DNA of 14,298 bases from an uncultured Bacillota bacterium (lineage in GTDB: Bacteria; Bacillota; Clostridia; Christensenellales; UBA1242): contig CASDQU010000081.1 of the NCBI GenBank assembly GCA_949282835.1, positions 1-14,298 of the forward strand, given 5' to 3'. The notes under the pieces were generated by a model, which had not been told where the DNA came from, did not search any database, and saw nothing but the letters and a program-made list of their open reading frames with translations. A program made the position numbers and the translations under genes. Positions 1 to 6,760 of this stretch are shown piece after piece; position 1 is the first letter of the stretch, and every line of letters begins with the position of its first letter.

Positions 1-404
1 AATTCGACATTATAAGAACCGTCTTCATTTTTAGAATAGGTAGCGCTATATTCTTGTGAAGATTTGACATTTAGTCTGTTAGCTTGCAGATAGGCTGAAA
101 TTTCTTCTCTTGCAGTGAGAGGAATTCGGCGATAAAGATGAGATAGACATTCTCTACCTTCATATGTTAAAGCATAAAGCTCTTTCTCTTCATTTTCATT
201 GCCTATTTTATATAAAAGTTTGCTGTCGACTAAATCATGTATAATTGCTTTACAGTCCATATAATTTTTAATCCAAGTATTTTTAACGCTACAAATATCT
301 AAAATAGAATCTTCGGTAAGAGGTATTTCCATCTTATCGATTACAAATAACATAGTTAATTTATCTTGAACAAGTTGTTCTTTATCAGTAAGTACTTTTT
401 CCAT
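1..404 (-). CDS. DUF4364 family protein (partial, C-terminus beyond window start)
   Basis: The minus strand is open from an ATG at 404-402 to the window edge, giving 134 codons. The product begins MEKVLTDKEQLVQDKLTMLF and continues with VIDKMEIPLTEDSILD, a pattern I recognise as the DUF4364 family of Clostridia: a short helical, winged-helix-like protein of about 170-180 residues with an IPLT motif followed by an LTYEGRECL-type stretch (here around residues 79-87). By that length roughly 40 residues are missing. The biochemical role of the family is unknown; the winged-helix look suggests a DNA-binding or regulatory protein, which is inference. An in-frame TGA lies five codons upstream of the ATG, so the start cannot move far. 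No Shine-Dalgarno sequence precedes it, and a strong promoter places the transcription start on the ATG itself. The gene is divergent from the one starting at 524. Confidence 0.8.
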   Translation of the reverse strand, partial: MEKVLTDKEQLVQDKLTMLFVIDKMEIPLTEDSILDICSVKNTWIKNYMDCKAIIHDLVDSKLLYKIGNENEEKELYALTYEGRECLSHLYRRIPLTAREEISAYLQANRLNVKSSQEYSATYSKNEDGSYNVE

Positions 405-439
405 ATGCAAATTATATCATAGAATATCTGCAAAATCAA
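404..439 (-). promoter_or_regulatory. Sigma-A extended -10 promoter of the DUF4364 gene, predicted leaderless
   Basis: On the minus strand the -35 hexamer TTGATT (439-434) is followed after exactly 17 bases by TATAAT (416-411). The -10 is preceded by TGA, making an extended -10 (TGATATAAT). Six bases then separate it from the A of the ATG at 404, so the expected +1 coincides with the start codon. The hexamers and spacing are seen directly; the leaderless conclusion is inferred from usual sigma-A geometry. Confidence 0.7.
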
Positions 440-465
440 AAAAAATTTAAAGCTTATTAAAATAG

Positions 466-492
466 TTTGTTTTTTTGTTTATTTGTGATAAT
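466..492 (+). promoter_or_regulatory. Weak candidate promoter for the acidic hypothetical gene
   Basis: A TGT-GATAAT extended -10-like element lies at 484-492, about 30 bases before the start codon. The only -35-like sequence, TTTGTT/TTGTTT at 466-472, is too close (14-15 bases). The TATAAA at 494-499 is an alternative -10. The divergent 405-523 spacer must hold promoters for both flanking genes, but this one is poorly defined. Confidence 0.35.
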
Positions 493-523
493 ATATAAAC
501 AAATAAAAGTTTAAGAGGGTTTT

Positions 524-1252
524 ATGGAAAATAAACAAGTTGAAAATTTTTTAAATGCAGCAGATGAACTTATTGGTTGTAAGTTTTTAGTTGCTGAATA
601 CAAAATACAAAAATTATTGCAAGCTCTTGCAAATGCAGATGAGATAGTATCTTTAGTTGGTGAGTGCCTTGAGCAATTCAATAGAGATAGAGAGTTTGCA
701 AAAGCCTTTATTCAAGATGGCAGTGGAGAATTTTATTGTAATATGCCAGAAGAAGAGTATAAAATAATTGCTCTAGTATTCTGCACACTTATTGATATTG
801 AAAACAAAAAGATAGATTTTACAGATTTTGTAAAACGCTTTTTTGGGAAAGATGGAAATGCTTTTGAAGAATTTATTGATAAAATGATAAAACCTTTTAG
901 AAATTTAATAGCAGAGGCTTTTGGCTATAAAAAGACTGAGGTGTCAGATTTAGAAAATAATGAAATACCAGAAAGCGATTATATAAACGATGAAGAAGAG
1001 GAAGATGAAGAATTAAGTGAAGACGCTTTCTTGCGCACACAAAAAATTGCCGTTCAAATTTTAAGTGAACTTGAATATGCAAAAACCGATAAAAATGCTA
1101 GCTTAGCAAAAATAATTTGTCACTCGATTATAAAGACTACCTCACTTAGAGATAGTGAAGTTACATATTCTCTTGCTTTTGCTTTAAAAATGTGCAAATT
1201 GAAACAGGCAAAGTTTTTAGTCAAAGAGATGTGTGATATTTTAGATGTTTAA
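524..1252 (+). CDS. Hypothetical acidic protein, family not recognised
   Basis: The gene encodes 242 residues from an ATG preceded by AGAGGG (514-519) at a good distance. I do not recognise the family. The protein looks soluble and mostly helical: no signal peptide and no hydrophobic run long enough for a membrane helix. It has two helical halves, roughly residues 1-136 and 168-242, joined by a strongly acidic linker (about 137-167, core NDEEEEDEELSED at 155-167). Such a linker is often flexible, or binds basic partners or metal; either is a guess. Cysteines are scattered (19, 48, 72, 87, 199, 224, 237) and form no CxxC motif. It is divergent from the DUF4364 gene and convergent with ylbJ, so it is probably a single-gene transcript. 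Base composition and codon use resemble its neighbours, and the clean ribosome site with a long open frame makes it a credible gene. Confidence 0.75.
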   Translation: MENKQVENFLNAADELIGCKFLVAEYKIQKLLQALANADEIVSLVGECLEQFNRDREFAKAFIQDGSGEFYCNMPEEEYKIIALVFCTLIDIENKKIDFTDFVKRFFGKDGNAFEEFIDKMIKPFRNLIAEAFGYKKTEVSDLENNEIPESDYINDEEEEDEELSEDAFLRTQKIAVQILSELEYAKTDKNASLAKIICHSIIKTTSLRDSEVTYSLAFALKMCKLKQAKFLVKEMCDILDV

Positions 1253-1281
1253 CGCAATTATCATTTAATTATGTTAGAATT

Positions 1282-1304
1282 TAAGCAGCTTTAATGGCTG
1301 CTTA
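1282..1304. terminator. Hairpin between convergent genes, likely bidirectional terminator
   Basis: An 8-bp stem, TAAGCAGC (1282-1289) with GCTGCTTA (1297-1304), closes a 7-base loop. It sits 29 bases after the stop of the acidic gene and 5 bases beyond the ylbJ stop on the other strand. The following T-run is poor in both directions, so termination may be weak. Confidence 0.5.
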
Positions 1305-1309
1305 TTTAG

Positions 1310-2230
1310 TTATAAAAATATAAATGTCAAAACAACTGCAATTATACAAGAAAAAATGGCGTGTGTAAATTTTTGTAAAACAAATAGTCTAACTGGCATT
1401 TGCAATTTATCAAGCATGGTAAGAGACTGTAAAATAGTTGAAATTCCGCCAAAGCTTATAATAAAGGTGGAAAGAATAGTAGCCCAAAAAGGAGATAAAG
1501 TAGATGAGATATCTAAACAGCCACGCGTGATTTCTATTAAGCCTTTTAAAAAGGCGGCTAAAGTAGCTGGCAAAAGATTAAAAATAGGAGATAGCGATGT
1601 AATAACAACAAAGAAAATTGCTATTATTGTGCCGACCGAAATTATGCTTAGTGCAGAGTCTAAAACTATTGAAGATAAATCGGTTTTTGGAGATAAGGAA
1701 CTTTCGGTGATTTGTTCTTTTTCTTTAAGGGTAATATTGCGATATATAATTCCATTTATTATAGCACCTAAAATATGAGCAGTAAAAATTATATATCCTA
1801 AAAGGGCATTTCCAAGCATCATAGCGCCAACAGCGCCCACTATAAACATAGGGCCAGAGGTAGAGCAAAAACTTGTCATTTTGTAGGCGTCTTTTTTGGT
1901 TATTTGCCCATTTTGATATAAATCGGCGGTCATTTTAGCACCAACTGGATAACCCGAGATGATGCTTGTGAGAAAGACATAGGCGCTTTCAGGAGGAGTA
2001 TTAAAAAGTATTTTACAAGGCTTTTTAAAAACTTTTGACGTTTTCTGTGTGAATTTAAGTGATGTTAAAACTTTGGTTAAAAAGATAAAGGGCAAGACGC
2101 TTGGAAGAACATTAAAAGCCCATGCGCTAATTCCGTTGAGTGTTTGTTCTATATATATCTTTGGAAATATAATCATATTGATAATAATGTAAATAATAAA
2201 TAGGCTTAAAAAAATGTTATATTTTTTCAT
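1310..2230 (-). CDS. ylbJ: Sporulation integral membrane protein YlbJ
   Basis: This 306-residue polytopic membrane protein belongs to the YlbJ family. In Bacillus subtilis ylbJ is a sigma-E-dependent mother-cell gene needed for normal spore formation; its transport substrate is unsettled. It has an N-terminal membrane segment (about 6-22), a LNGISAWAFNVLPSVLPFIF block (31-50), the conserved GYPVGAK motif (93-99), STSGPMF (123-129) with following hydrophobic segments, and a second gate-like half with SFGGISTILQ (259-268) and a C-terminal membrane helix (about 287-306). The repeated GYP/SFGG layout fits the nucleoside-transporter-gate fold. GGAG at 2240-2237 is the ribosome site, 6 bases before the ATG. 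It is shorter than the roughly 400 residues I recall for Bacillus YlbJ, but both conserved halves are present, so I read it as a compact version. It is divergent from pta and stands alone. Confidence 0.87.
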   Translation of the reverse strand: MKKYNIFLSLFIIYIIINMIIFPKIYIEQTLNGISAWAFNVLPSVLPFIFLTKVLTSLKFTQKTSKVFKKPCKILFNTPPESAYVFLTSIISGYPVGAKMTADLYQNGQITKKDAYKMTSFCSTSGPMFIVGAVGAMMLGNALLGYIIFTAHILGAIINGIIYRNITLKEKEQITESSLSPKTDLSSIVLDSALSIISVGTIIAIFFVVITSLSPIFNLLPATLAAFLKGLIEITRGCLDISSTLSPFWATILSTFIISFGGISTILQSLTMLDKLQMPVRLFVLQKFTHAIFSCIIAVVLTFIFL

Positions 2231-2246
2231 TAATTACTCCAAAGAA

Positions 2247-2282
2247 TTGACAAGATTTTGCGATTTAAATATAATATGTTTA
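2247..2282 (+). promoter_or_regulatory. Consensus sigma-A promoter of pta-ackA
   Basis: TTGACA (2247-2252) and TATAAT (2270-2275) are both perfect consensus hexamers with the ideal 17-base spacer. The expected start of transcription is near 2282, giving a leader of about 54 bases. This predicts strong vegetative expression of acetate production. Confidence 0.87.
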
Positions 2283-2322
2283 GCTAATAGATAAAAGACT
2301 AAATTTATATCTTTTGATAGCT
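2282..2322 (+). other. Imperfect stem-loop filling the pta-ackA leader
   Basis: AGCTA (2282-2286) can pair with TAGCT (2318-2322), and AAAAGA (2293-2298) with TCTTTT (2310-2315), around an 11-base loop and an unpaired interior. The structure would begin at the predicted 5' end and stop just before the ribosome site AAAGAGG (2324-2330). It may protect the mRNA 5' end; it is AU-rich and only moderately stable. Confidence 0.35.
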
Positions 2323-2335
2323 TAAAGAGGGTTAC

Positions 2336-3322
2336 ATGAAAGTTAAAGATTTTTATAAAAAAGCAAAAAAGATGTCTAAAACTATTGTTTTTCCTGAGGC
2401 CGCTTTTAGTTCAAGGACTATTGAGGCTGTAAAAATAGTAGCAAAGAAAAAAATAGCAAAACCTATTTTAATTGGTGATGAAAGTGCATTGGTTTTAAGA
2501 GATAAAACTCTTTGTAATTTTCAAATAATAAATCCTGTTACATTTGCTCATAAAGAGGAGCTTGCTGCAAAACTTTATCAAAAACGAAAAGAAAAAGGAA
2601 TGACTTTAGAAGAGGCAGAAAAACTTGTTTTAGATCCATATTACTTTTCAACTTTGCTTGTTGAGTGCGGTTATGCAGATGGAATGGTAGGCGGAGCAGA
2701 GACAGCCACGGCAACTACTATCAAGCCTGCTTTACAAATTATAAAAGGCAAAAAGAAGGGCGCGATTGTTTCTTCATGTTTTATTATGTTTGGGAATAAT
2801 TCCTTTATAAAAGATGAGTGTTTGATTTTGTCAGATTGCGGAGTTATTATACATCCAAGTGCCGATGATTTATCTCAAATAGCAGCTCAAAGTGTGGCAA
2901 CATACAAATCGCTTGGTTTTAAAAATCCTAAAGTGGCATTTTTGTCTTTTTCAACAAAAGGCTCGGCAAAAGATGCAAGTATTGATGTGGTAAAAGAAGG
3001 TTATGAAAAATTCAAAAAAAGCGGAATTACTTGTGATGGTGAAATTCAATTTGATGCGGCAATGGTTGAACAAGTTGCTAAAAATAAATGTCCATCTAGT
3101 CCATTAAAAGGACAGGCAAATATATTGATTTTCCCAGATTTAAACAGTGGGAACATTTGTTATAAAGCCATGCAGTATATGGGTCATGTAAATGCAATAG
3201 GCCCAATTTTACAAGGGTTGAAAAAGCCTATAAATGACCTTTCAAGGGGTTGTAGTGTGATGGATATTGTGACAGCTACAGCAATTACAGTATTACAAAC
3301 AAATGAGGAGGAGTTATTGTAA
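2336..3322 (+). CDS. pta: Phosphate acetyltransferase
   Basis: Pta transfers the acetyl group between acetyl-CoA and phosphate to make acetyl phosphate, the first step of fermentative acetate formation in the cytoplasm. The 328-residue length is that of the single-domain clostridial/Bacillus enzyme, without the long N-terminal region of enterobacterial Pta. Family motifs include ADGMVGGAETAT (114-125), FSTKGSA (205-211), DGEIQFDAA (234-242), PDLNSGNICYK (267-277) and GPILQGLKKPINDLSRG (289-305). The ATG follows AAAGAGG with a short spacer. The stop codon TAA (3320-3322) shares its last base with the ackA start, which implies translational coupling with the enzyme for the next step. Some family members prefer butyryl or propionyl substrates; pairing with AckA and these motifs favour acetyl. 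Confidence 0.95.
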   Translation: MKVKDFYKKAKKMSKTIVFPEAAFSSRTIEAVKIVAKKKIAKPILIGDESALVLRDKTLCNFQIINPVTFAHKEELAAKLYQKRKEKGMTLEEAEKLVLDPYYFSTLLVECGYADGMVGGAETATATTIKPALQIIKGKKKGAIVSSCFIMFGNNSFIKDECLILSDCGVIIHPSADDLSQIAAQSVATYKSLGFKNPKVAFLSFSTKGSAKDASIDVVKEGYEKFKKSGITCDGEIQFDAAMVEQVAKNKCPSSPLKGQANILIFPDLNSGNICYKAMQYMGHVNAIGPILQGLKKPINDLSRGCSVMDIVTATAITVLQTNEEELL

Positions 3323-4527
3323 TGAAAATTTTAGTAATTAATGCAGGAAGTTCATCTTTAAAGTTTCAATTATTTGACATGAGAGATGAAAAAGTTATTG
3401 CAAAGGGAAATTGTGAAAAAATTGGCATGAAAGGTTCTTTCGTTGGCTACACAATGAAAGAAGGCAAGAAAGAAATTATGATAGATATGCCAAATCATAA
3501 AGTAGCAATAAAAAAGGTCTTAGAGCTTTTGACAGATAAAGAAGAAGGGGTAATAAAAGATTTAAAGGAAATTTCTGCAGTAGGGCATAGATTTGTGCAA
3601 GGCGGCTGGCTATTTGATAGAAGTGTGATTATCACTCAAGACACCATAGATAAACTAAATAAGCTTGTTGATTTGTCGCCACTTCATGCTCATGCAAATA
3701 TGGCAGGAGTTGAAGGGTGTATGGATATTATGAAAGATATTCCTCAAACTATTATTTTTGATACCTCATTTCATGCAACAATGCCACCTAAAGCATACAT
3801 GTATGGTATTAAATATGAAGACTATGAAAAATACCATGTAAGGAAATATGGGTTTCATGGGACTAGCCATAGGTATGTAACAGGAGAGGTAGCCAAACTT
3901 TTAAATAAATCGCCAAAAGAAATAAATGTAATTACCGTTCATTTAGGAAATGGTTCATCAATAACGGCGGTACAAGGCGGAAAAAGCATAGATACAACAA
4001 TGGGACTTACACCACTTGAAGGGCTTATTATGGGTACTCGTTCTGGTGATTTAGATGCCACTGTGGTTAGCTATCTTGCCGACAAAAAGAAAATGAGTGC
4101 AAGTGAGGTTGTCAATTATTTAAACAAAGAAAGCGGAATACTAGGTGTAAGCGGAGTATCAAGCGATATGAGAGAGCTTAATGAAGCGATAAAAAATGGG
4201 AATGAAAGAGCAAGACTTGCCTTAGATATGCTTATTTATAGAGTAAAAAAATATATAGGTTCATATATGGCTGTTCTTGGTCATGTGGATGCGATAGTAT
4301 TTACTGGCGGAATAGGAGAAAATCAAGAAGATTTAAGAGAAGGTGCGTTAGAAGGACTTGAAAATTTTGGTATCAAAATTGACAAAAAGAAAAACTTGAA
4401 TTTGCCAAGAGGCACAAGCGAAGAAATTAGCACTAAGGATTCTAAAATAAAGGTATTTAGAGTGCCAACAAATGAAGAATTATTGATAGCAAGAGATACC
4501 AAAGAATTAATTGAAAAAACAAAATAA
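3322..4527 (+). CDS. ackA: Acetate kinase
   Basis: AckA converts acetyl phosphate and ADP to acetate and ATP, completing the Pta-AckA pathway. At 401 residues it has the family's usual length. Visible motifs are INAGSSSLKFQ (6-16, with the conserved Asn7), GHR (88-90, substrate-binding Arg90), FDTSFHATMP (146-155, catalytic Asp147), GFHGTSHRYV (177-186, His179), GTRSGDLDA (238-246, transition-state Arg240), VFTGGIGEN (326-334, nucleotide binding) and TNEELLIARDT near the C-terminus with the metal-site Glu. After GHR the usual V-x-HGGE reads FVQGGW, a local change outside the catalytic residues. The ATG overlaps the pta stop as TAATG, and GAGGAGGAG (3305-3313) provides a strong ribosome site inside the end of pta. 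I see no hairpin terminator before the rpmF promoter, so read-through into rpmF is possible. Confidence 0.96.
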   Translation: MKILVINAGSSSLKFQLFDMRDEKVIAKGNCEKIGMKGSFVGYTMKEGKKEIMIDMPNHKVAIKKVLELLTDKEEGVIKDLKEISAVGHRFVQGGWLFDRSVIITQDTIDKLNKLVDLSPLHAHANMAGVEGCMDIMKDIPQTIIFDTSFHATMPPKAYMYGIKYEDYEKYHVRKYGFHGTSHRYVTGEVAKLLNKSPKEINVITVHLGNGSSITAVQGGKSIDTTMGLTPLEGLIMGTRSGDLDATVVSYLADKKKMSASEVVNYLNKESGILGVSGVSSDMRELNEAIKNGNERARLALDMLIYRVKKYIGSYMAVLGHVDAIVFTGGIGENQEDLREGALEGLENFGIKIDKKKNLNLPRGTSEEISTKDSKIKVFRVPTNEELLIARDTKELIEKTK

Positions 4528-4545
4528 AAAGATATAAAAAAATGC

Positions 4546-4581
4546 TTGACAAAATATATTCAAATTTATATAATTGTAAAG
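4546..4581 (+). promoter_or_regulatory. Consensus sigma-A promoter of rpmF
   Basis: TTGACA (4546-4551), a 17-base spacer and TATAAT (4569-4574) form a second perfect consensus promoter. The predicted start is near 4581, leaving a short leader that carries AAGGAGG (4596-4602), a near-ideal ribosome site. This suits the high demand for a ribosomal protein. Confidence 0.87.
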
Positions 4582-4607
4582 CATGAAGATAAGTTAAGGA
4601 GGAAGAA

Positions 4608-4799
4608 ATGGCAGTTCCAAAGCATAAAGTTTCAAAAGCAAATAGAAATTCAAGACATTCTGCTAACAGCAAAGCGGTAATGCCTACTCTTGTTGAATGT
4701 CCTCAATGTCACGAAATGAAAAAACCTCATGAAGTTTGCAAAAAATGTGGGACATATAAAAACGAAACAGTGATTGTTAAAAAAGAAAATAAAAAGTAA
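4608..4799 (+). CDS. rpmF: 50S ribosomal protein L32, zinc-binding type
   Basis: L32 is a small protein of the large ribosomal subunit. The 63-residue sequence starts MAVPKHKVSKANRNSRHS, the diagnostic basic N-terminus of the family, and carries four cysteines as C31-x2-C34 and C44-x2-C47. This makes it the zinc-ribbon (C+) form; C-minus paralogues replace the cysteines when zinc is scarce, and none is seen here. A strong promoter, near-perfect Shine-Dalgarno sequence and own terminator make it a single-gene transcript. In many bacteria a yceD (DUF177) gene sits directly upstream of rpmF; here ackA does. Confidence 0.96.
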   Translation: MAVPKHKVSKANRNSRHSANSKAVMPTLVECPQCHEMKKPHEVCKKCGTYKNETVIVKKENKK

Positions 4800-4806
4800 G
4801 AAATTT

Positions 4807-4833
4807 CTCTCACCAAGAAGGTGAGAGTTTTTT
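4807..4833 (+). terminator. Intrinsic terminator after rpmF
   Basis: A perfect 8-bp stem, CTCTCACC (4807-4814) with GGTGAGAG (4820-4827), closes an AAGAA loop and is followed directly by six T (4828-4833). It starts 7 bases after the rpmF stop. Confidence 0.93.
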
Positions 4834-5050
4834 ATTGCATAATATCATAAATCCTTATTTCAATTACATGTCAAATGGTTGTCCTATAACTTGAATTTGT
4901 TTTTTTTGCACATAATAGCACATGATATAGTATTATGCACGACATACTATTTACTAAATATAGAAAATAGAAAATTTGCAATATGCTTTTGTATATTATT
5001 TGATTTCTTTAATTTTTTTTGCTAATATATTATAGTATTAAGGAGCGATT
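4834..5050 (+). promoter_or_regulatory. Regulatory spacer upstream of plsX with two possible promoters and a repeat cluster
   Basis: This 217-base AT-rich spacer holds no convincing reading frame. Two possible promoters for plsX are visible. The proximal one is TTGATT (5000-5005), 17 bases, TAATAT (5023-5028), with a start near 5035 that leaves just enough leader for AAGGAG (5040-5045). The distal one is an extended -10, TGATATAGT (4923-4931), without a good -35, and it lies inside the repeats at 4908-4940. No riboswitch was recognised. Confidence 0.5.
4908..4940. repeat. Paired direct and inverted repeats, possible operator
   Basis: GCACATAATA (4908-4917) is followed immediately by the near-identical GCACATGATA (4918-4927). 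TATTATGCAC (4931-4940) then supplies an inverted copy whose TATTATG pairs perfectly with CATAATA (4911-4917). The cluster overlaps a TGATATAGT extended -10. It does not match the FapR operator I recall from Bacillus plsX promoters. Confidence 0.4.
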
Positions 5051-6052
5051 ATGAAAAAAATAGTTGTAGATGCTTATGGCGGCGATAATGCGCCTATTGA
5101 AATTATTGAAGGAGCATTACTTGCTAGAGATAAACATAAAGATTTAGAAATAATTTTGTGCGGGAAAGAAGAAGAAATGAAGCAAATAATTGGCTCTCGC
5201 ATGGAAAGAATTACATTGGTTGACGCGCAAGAGGTTATCACAAATGATGATATGCCTACTATAGCAATAAGAAATAAAAAAAACTCATCATTAGTTAAGG
5301 CATATGATTTATTAAAAGAGAATGAAGATATTATTGGACTTGTTAGCGCGGGAAGTACTGGCGCGGTACTAGCTGGAGCTATTATGAAAATTGGGAGAAT
5401 TAAGGGAATTTCAAGGCCAGCTTTAGCACCTATTTTACCTACCAAAAAAGAAAGTGATGTCATTATTATTGATAGCGGAGCTAATATTGATTGTAAACCT
5501 ATAAATCTATTGCACTTTGCTTTGATGGGTTCAGCTTATTATTCTATTGTTTATAATTGTCCTTCTCCAAGAGTGGCACTATTAAATAATGGAGTTGAAG
5601 AAGAAAAGGGAAATGAGCTTGCGAAAGAGGCACATGCTTTACTCAAGAGTGCGCCAATTAATTTTATTGGCAATAAAGAGGGACGCGATTTTATGAGCGG
5701 CGATGTAGATGTTATGGTGGCTGATGGTTTCGCTGGAAATGCTCTTTTAAAAGGCACTGAAGGAGCGGTGATTGCTGTTATGAGTTTGCTTAAAAAGAGC
5801 ATTAAATCTCATTTTTTAAGCATGATAGGGGCATTGTTTATGAAAAAGACTTTTAAAGATATCAAAAATCGGGTGGATATTTTAAATAAACATGGTGGGT
5901 CGCCTTTACTTGGCTGCAAAAAATTAGTTGTCAAAAATCATGGCTCTTGTAAAAGAAATAATATTTTGTCTTCTATAGAACAAACATTGTTACTTGACGA
6001 GAATAATCTTGTAGGGAAAATAGAAGATGCACTAGAAAAATTAAAGGCATAA
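5051..6052 (+). CDS. plsX: Phosphate acyltransferase PlsX
   Basis: PlsX makes acyl-phosphate from acyl-ACP; PlsY then uses it to acylate glycerol-3-phosphate, the first step of phospholipid synthesis in most Gram-positive bacteria. It is a peripheral membrane enzyme. The 333-residue product has the usual length and the N-terminal VDAYGGDNAP signature (6-15; normally DAMGGDxAP), the GLVSAGSTGAVLAGA region (96-110), IIIDSGANIDCKP (137-149), DVMVADGFAGNALLKGTEG (220-238) and a late GGSPLLGCKK stretch (281-290). The ATG follows AAGGAG with 5 bases between. The stop codon lies within the rnc ribosome site, so the two genes are cotranscribed. The acyl-carrier-protein gene that commonly follows plsX is absent here. 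Confidence 0.95.
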   Translation: MKKIVVDAYGGDNAPIEIIEGALLARDKHKDLEIILCGKEEEMKQIIGSRMERITLVDAQEVITNDDMPTIAIRNKKNSSLVKAYDLLKENEDIIGLVSAGSTGAVLAGAIMKIGRIKGISRPALAPILPTKKESDVIIIDSGANIDCKPINLLHFALMGSAYYSIVYNCPSPRVALLNNGVEEEKGNELAKEAHALLKSAPINFIGNKEGRDFMSGDVDVMVADGFAGNALLKGTEGAVIAVMSLLKKSIKSHFLSMIGALFMKKTFKDIKNRVDILNKHGGSPLLGCKKLVVKNHGSCKRNNILSSIEQTLLLDENNLVGKIEDALEKLKA

Positions 6053-6063
6053 GGAGATGACCT

Positions 6064-6678
6064 ATGAAACTAGGTTACAGTTTTAAAAATCAAAATTTAC
6101 TAAATCGTGCACTTACTCATTCATCTAAATCTTCTTATAATTATGAGCGATTAGAATTTTTAGGTGATAGCATTTTAGATTTTTTAGTTGGAGAGTATTT
6201 TTTTAAAAATTGTCAAGATGGTGAAGGAAAACTGACTGTACTAAGAAGTCATTATGTTTCAGAAAACTATCTTTCTCATCTTTTTGATAAACTTGATTTA
6301 GAAGGCGATGTTATTCTTGGTAAAAGTTATAAAGGAGAAATTTCAAAGGCCATCAAAGGCGATGTGGTGGAAGCTATTATAGCTGCTATCTATCTGGATG
6401 GTGGGCTTGATGAAGCAAAGAAGTTTATTGAAAATAATTTTGACTTAGCAGACTATAAAAATATTGTGGATGATAATTACAAATCTAAACTTCAAGAGCT
6501 TTTACAACAAAACTTTAAATGTAAAATTACATATGACACTCAAAGTCAAAATAGCGGTTTTATCTCATATTTTTATATGGATGAAGATATGATTTCCTTT
6601 GGAGAAGGCAAAAGTAAAATAGAGGCAGAACAGCAAGCGGCTAAAAAGGCGATAGAAAAACTGTTTTTAAAGTTTTAG
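6064..6678 (+). CDS. rnc: Ribonuclease III
   Basis: RNase III cleaves double-stranded RNA, including rRNA precursors and sense-antisense duplexes. The 204-residue protein is on the short side for the family. The catalytic domain (about 1-128) carries the signature ERLEFLGDSILDFLVGEY (28-45), with metal-binding Glu28, Glu31 and Asp35, and GDVVEAIIAAIYLDGG (99-114) with Asp100 and Glu103. All acidic catalytic positions I can place are present. The C-terminal dsRNA-binding domain (about 137-204) keeps the YKSKLQELLQ helix and the KSKIEAEQQAAKKAIEKL end (lysine-rich RNA-contact helix), but the usual GPxH turn reads NSGFIS, which may weaken minor-groove contact. The ATG follows AAGGAG overlapping the plsX stop, with 11 bases between the genes. 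It ends 82 bases before smc. Confidence 0.95.
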   Translation: MKLGYSFKNQNLLNRALTHSSKSSYNYERLEFLGDSILDFLVGEYFFKNCQDGEGKLTVLRSHYVSENYLSHLFDKLDLEGDVILGKSYKGEISKAIKGDVVEAIIAAIYLDGGLDEAKKFIENNFDLADYKNIVDDNYKSKLQELLQQNFKCKITYDTQSQNSGFISYFYMDEDMISFGEGKSKIEAEQQAAKKAIEKLFLKF

Positions 6679-6732
6679 CCAATTTAATAATAAACAAAAA
6701 TATAAAAAAATCTTTTATTTTGAATAAAAATT

Positions 6733-6748
6733 TGATATAATCAAATAC
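6733..6748 (+). promoter_or_regulatory. Extended -10 promoter ahead of smc
   Basis: TGATATAAT (6733-6741) is a perfect extended -10, with no good -35 at 17 bases. Expected start is near 6748, giving a very short leader with AGAGG (6751-6755) as ribosome site. It would let smc-ftsY be transcribed apart from plsX-rnc; with no terminator in the 82-base gap, read-through from rnc is also likely. Confidence 0.6.
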
Positions 6749-6760
6749 AAAGAGGACAAC

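Noticed and set aside
1356..1778. 140-codon plus-strand open frame opposite ylbJ
   Set aside because: It lies wholly antisense to a clear ylbJ, has no good ribosome site, and its sequence looks like the mirror of membrane-helix codons.
2271..2278. Minus-strand CATATTAT as a sigma-E -10 element for ylbJ
   Set aside because: No ATA-type -35 lies at the expected distance, and the bases are the complement of the pta -10 region, so the match is probably incidental.
4457..4672. 71-codon minus-strand frame across the ackA-rpmF junction
   Set aside because: It covers the strong rpmF promoter and start in antisense, and its hydrophobic Leu/Ile-rich product is what A-rich DNA yields on the opposite strand.
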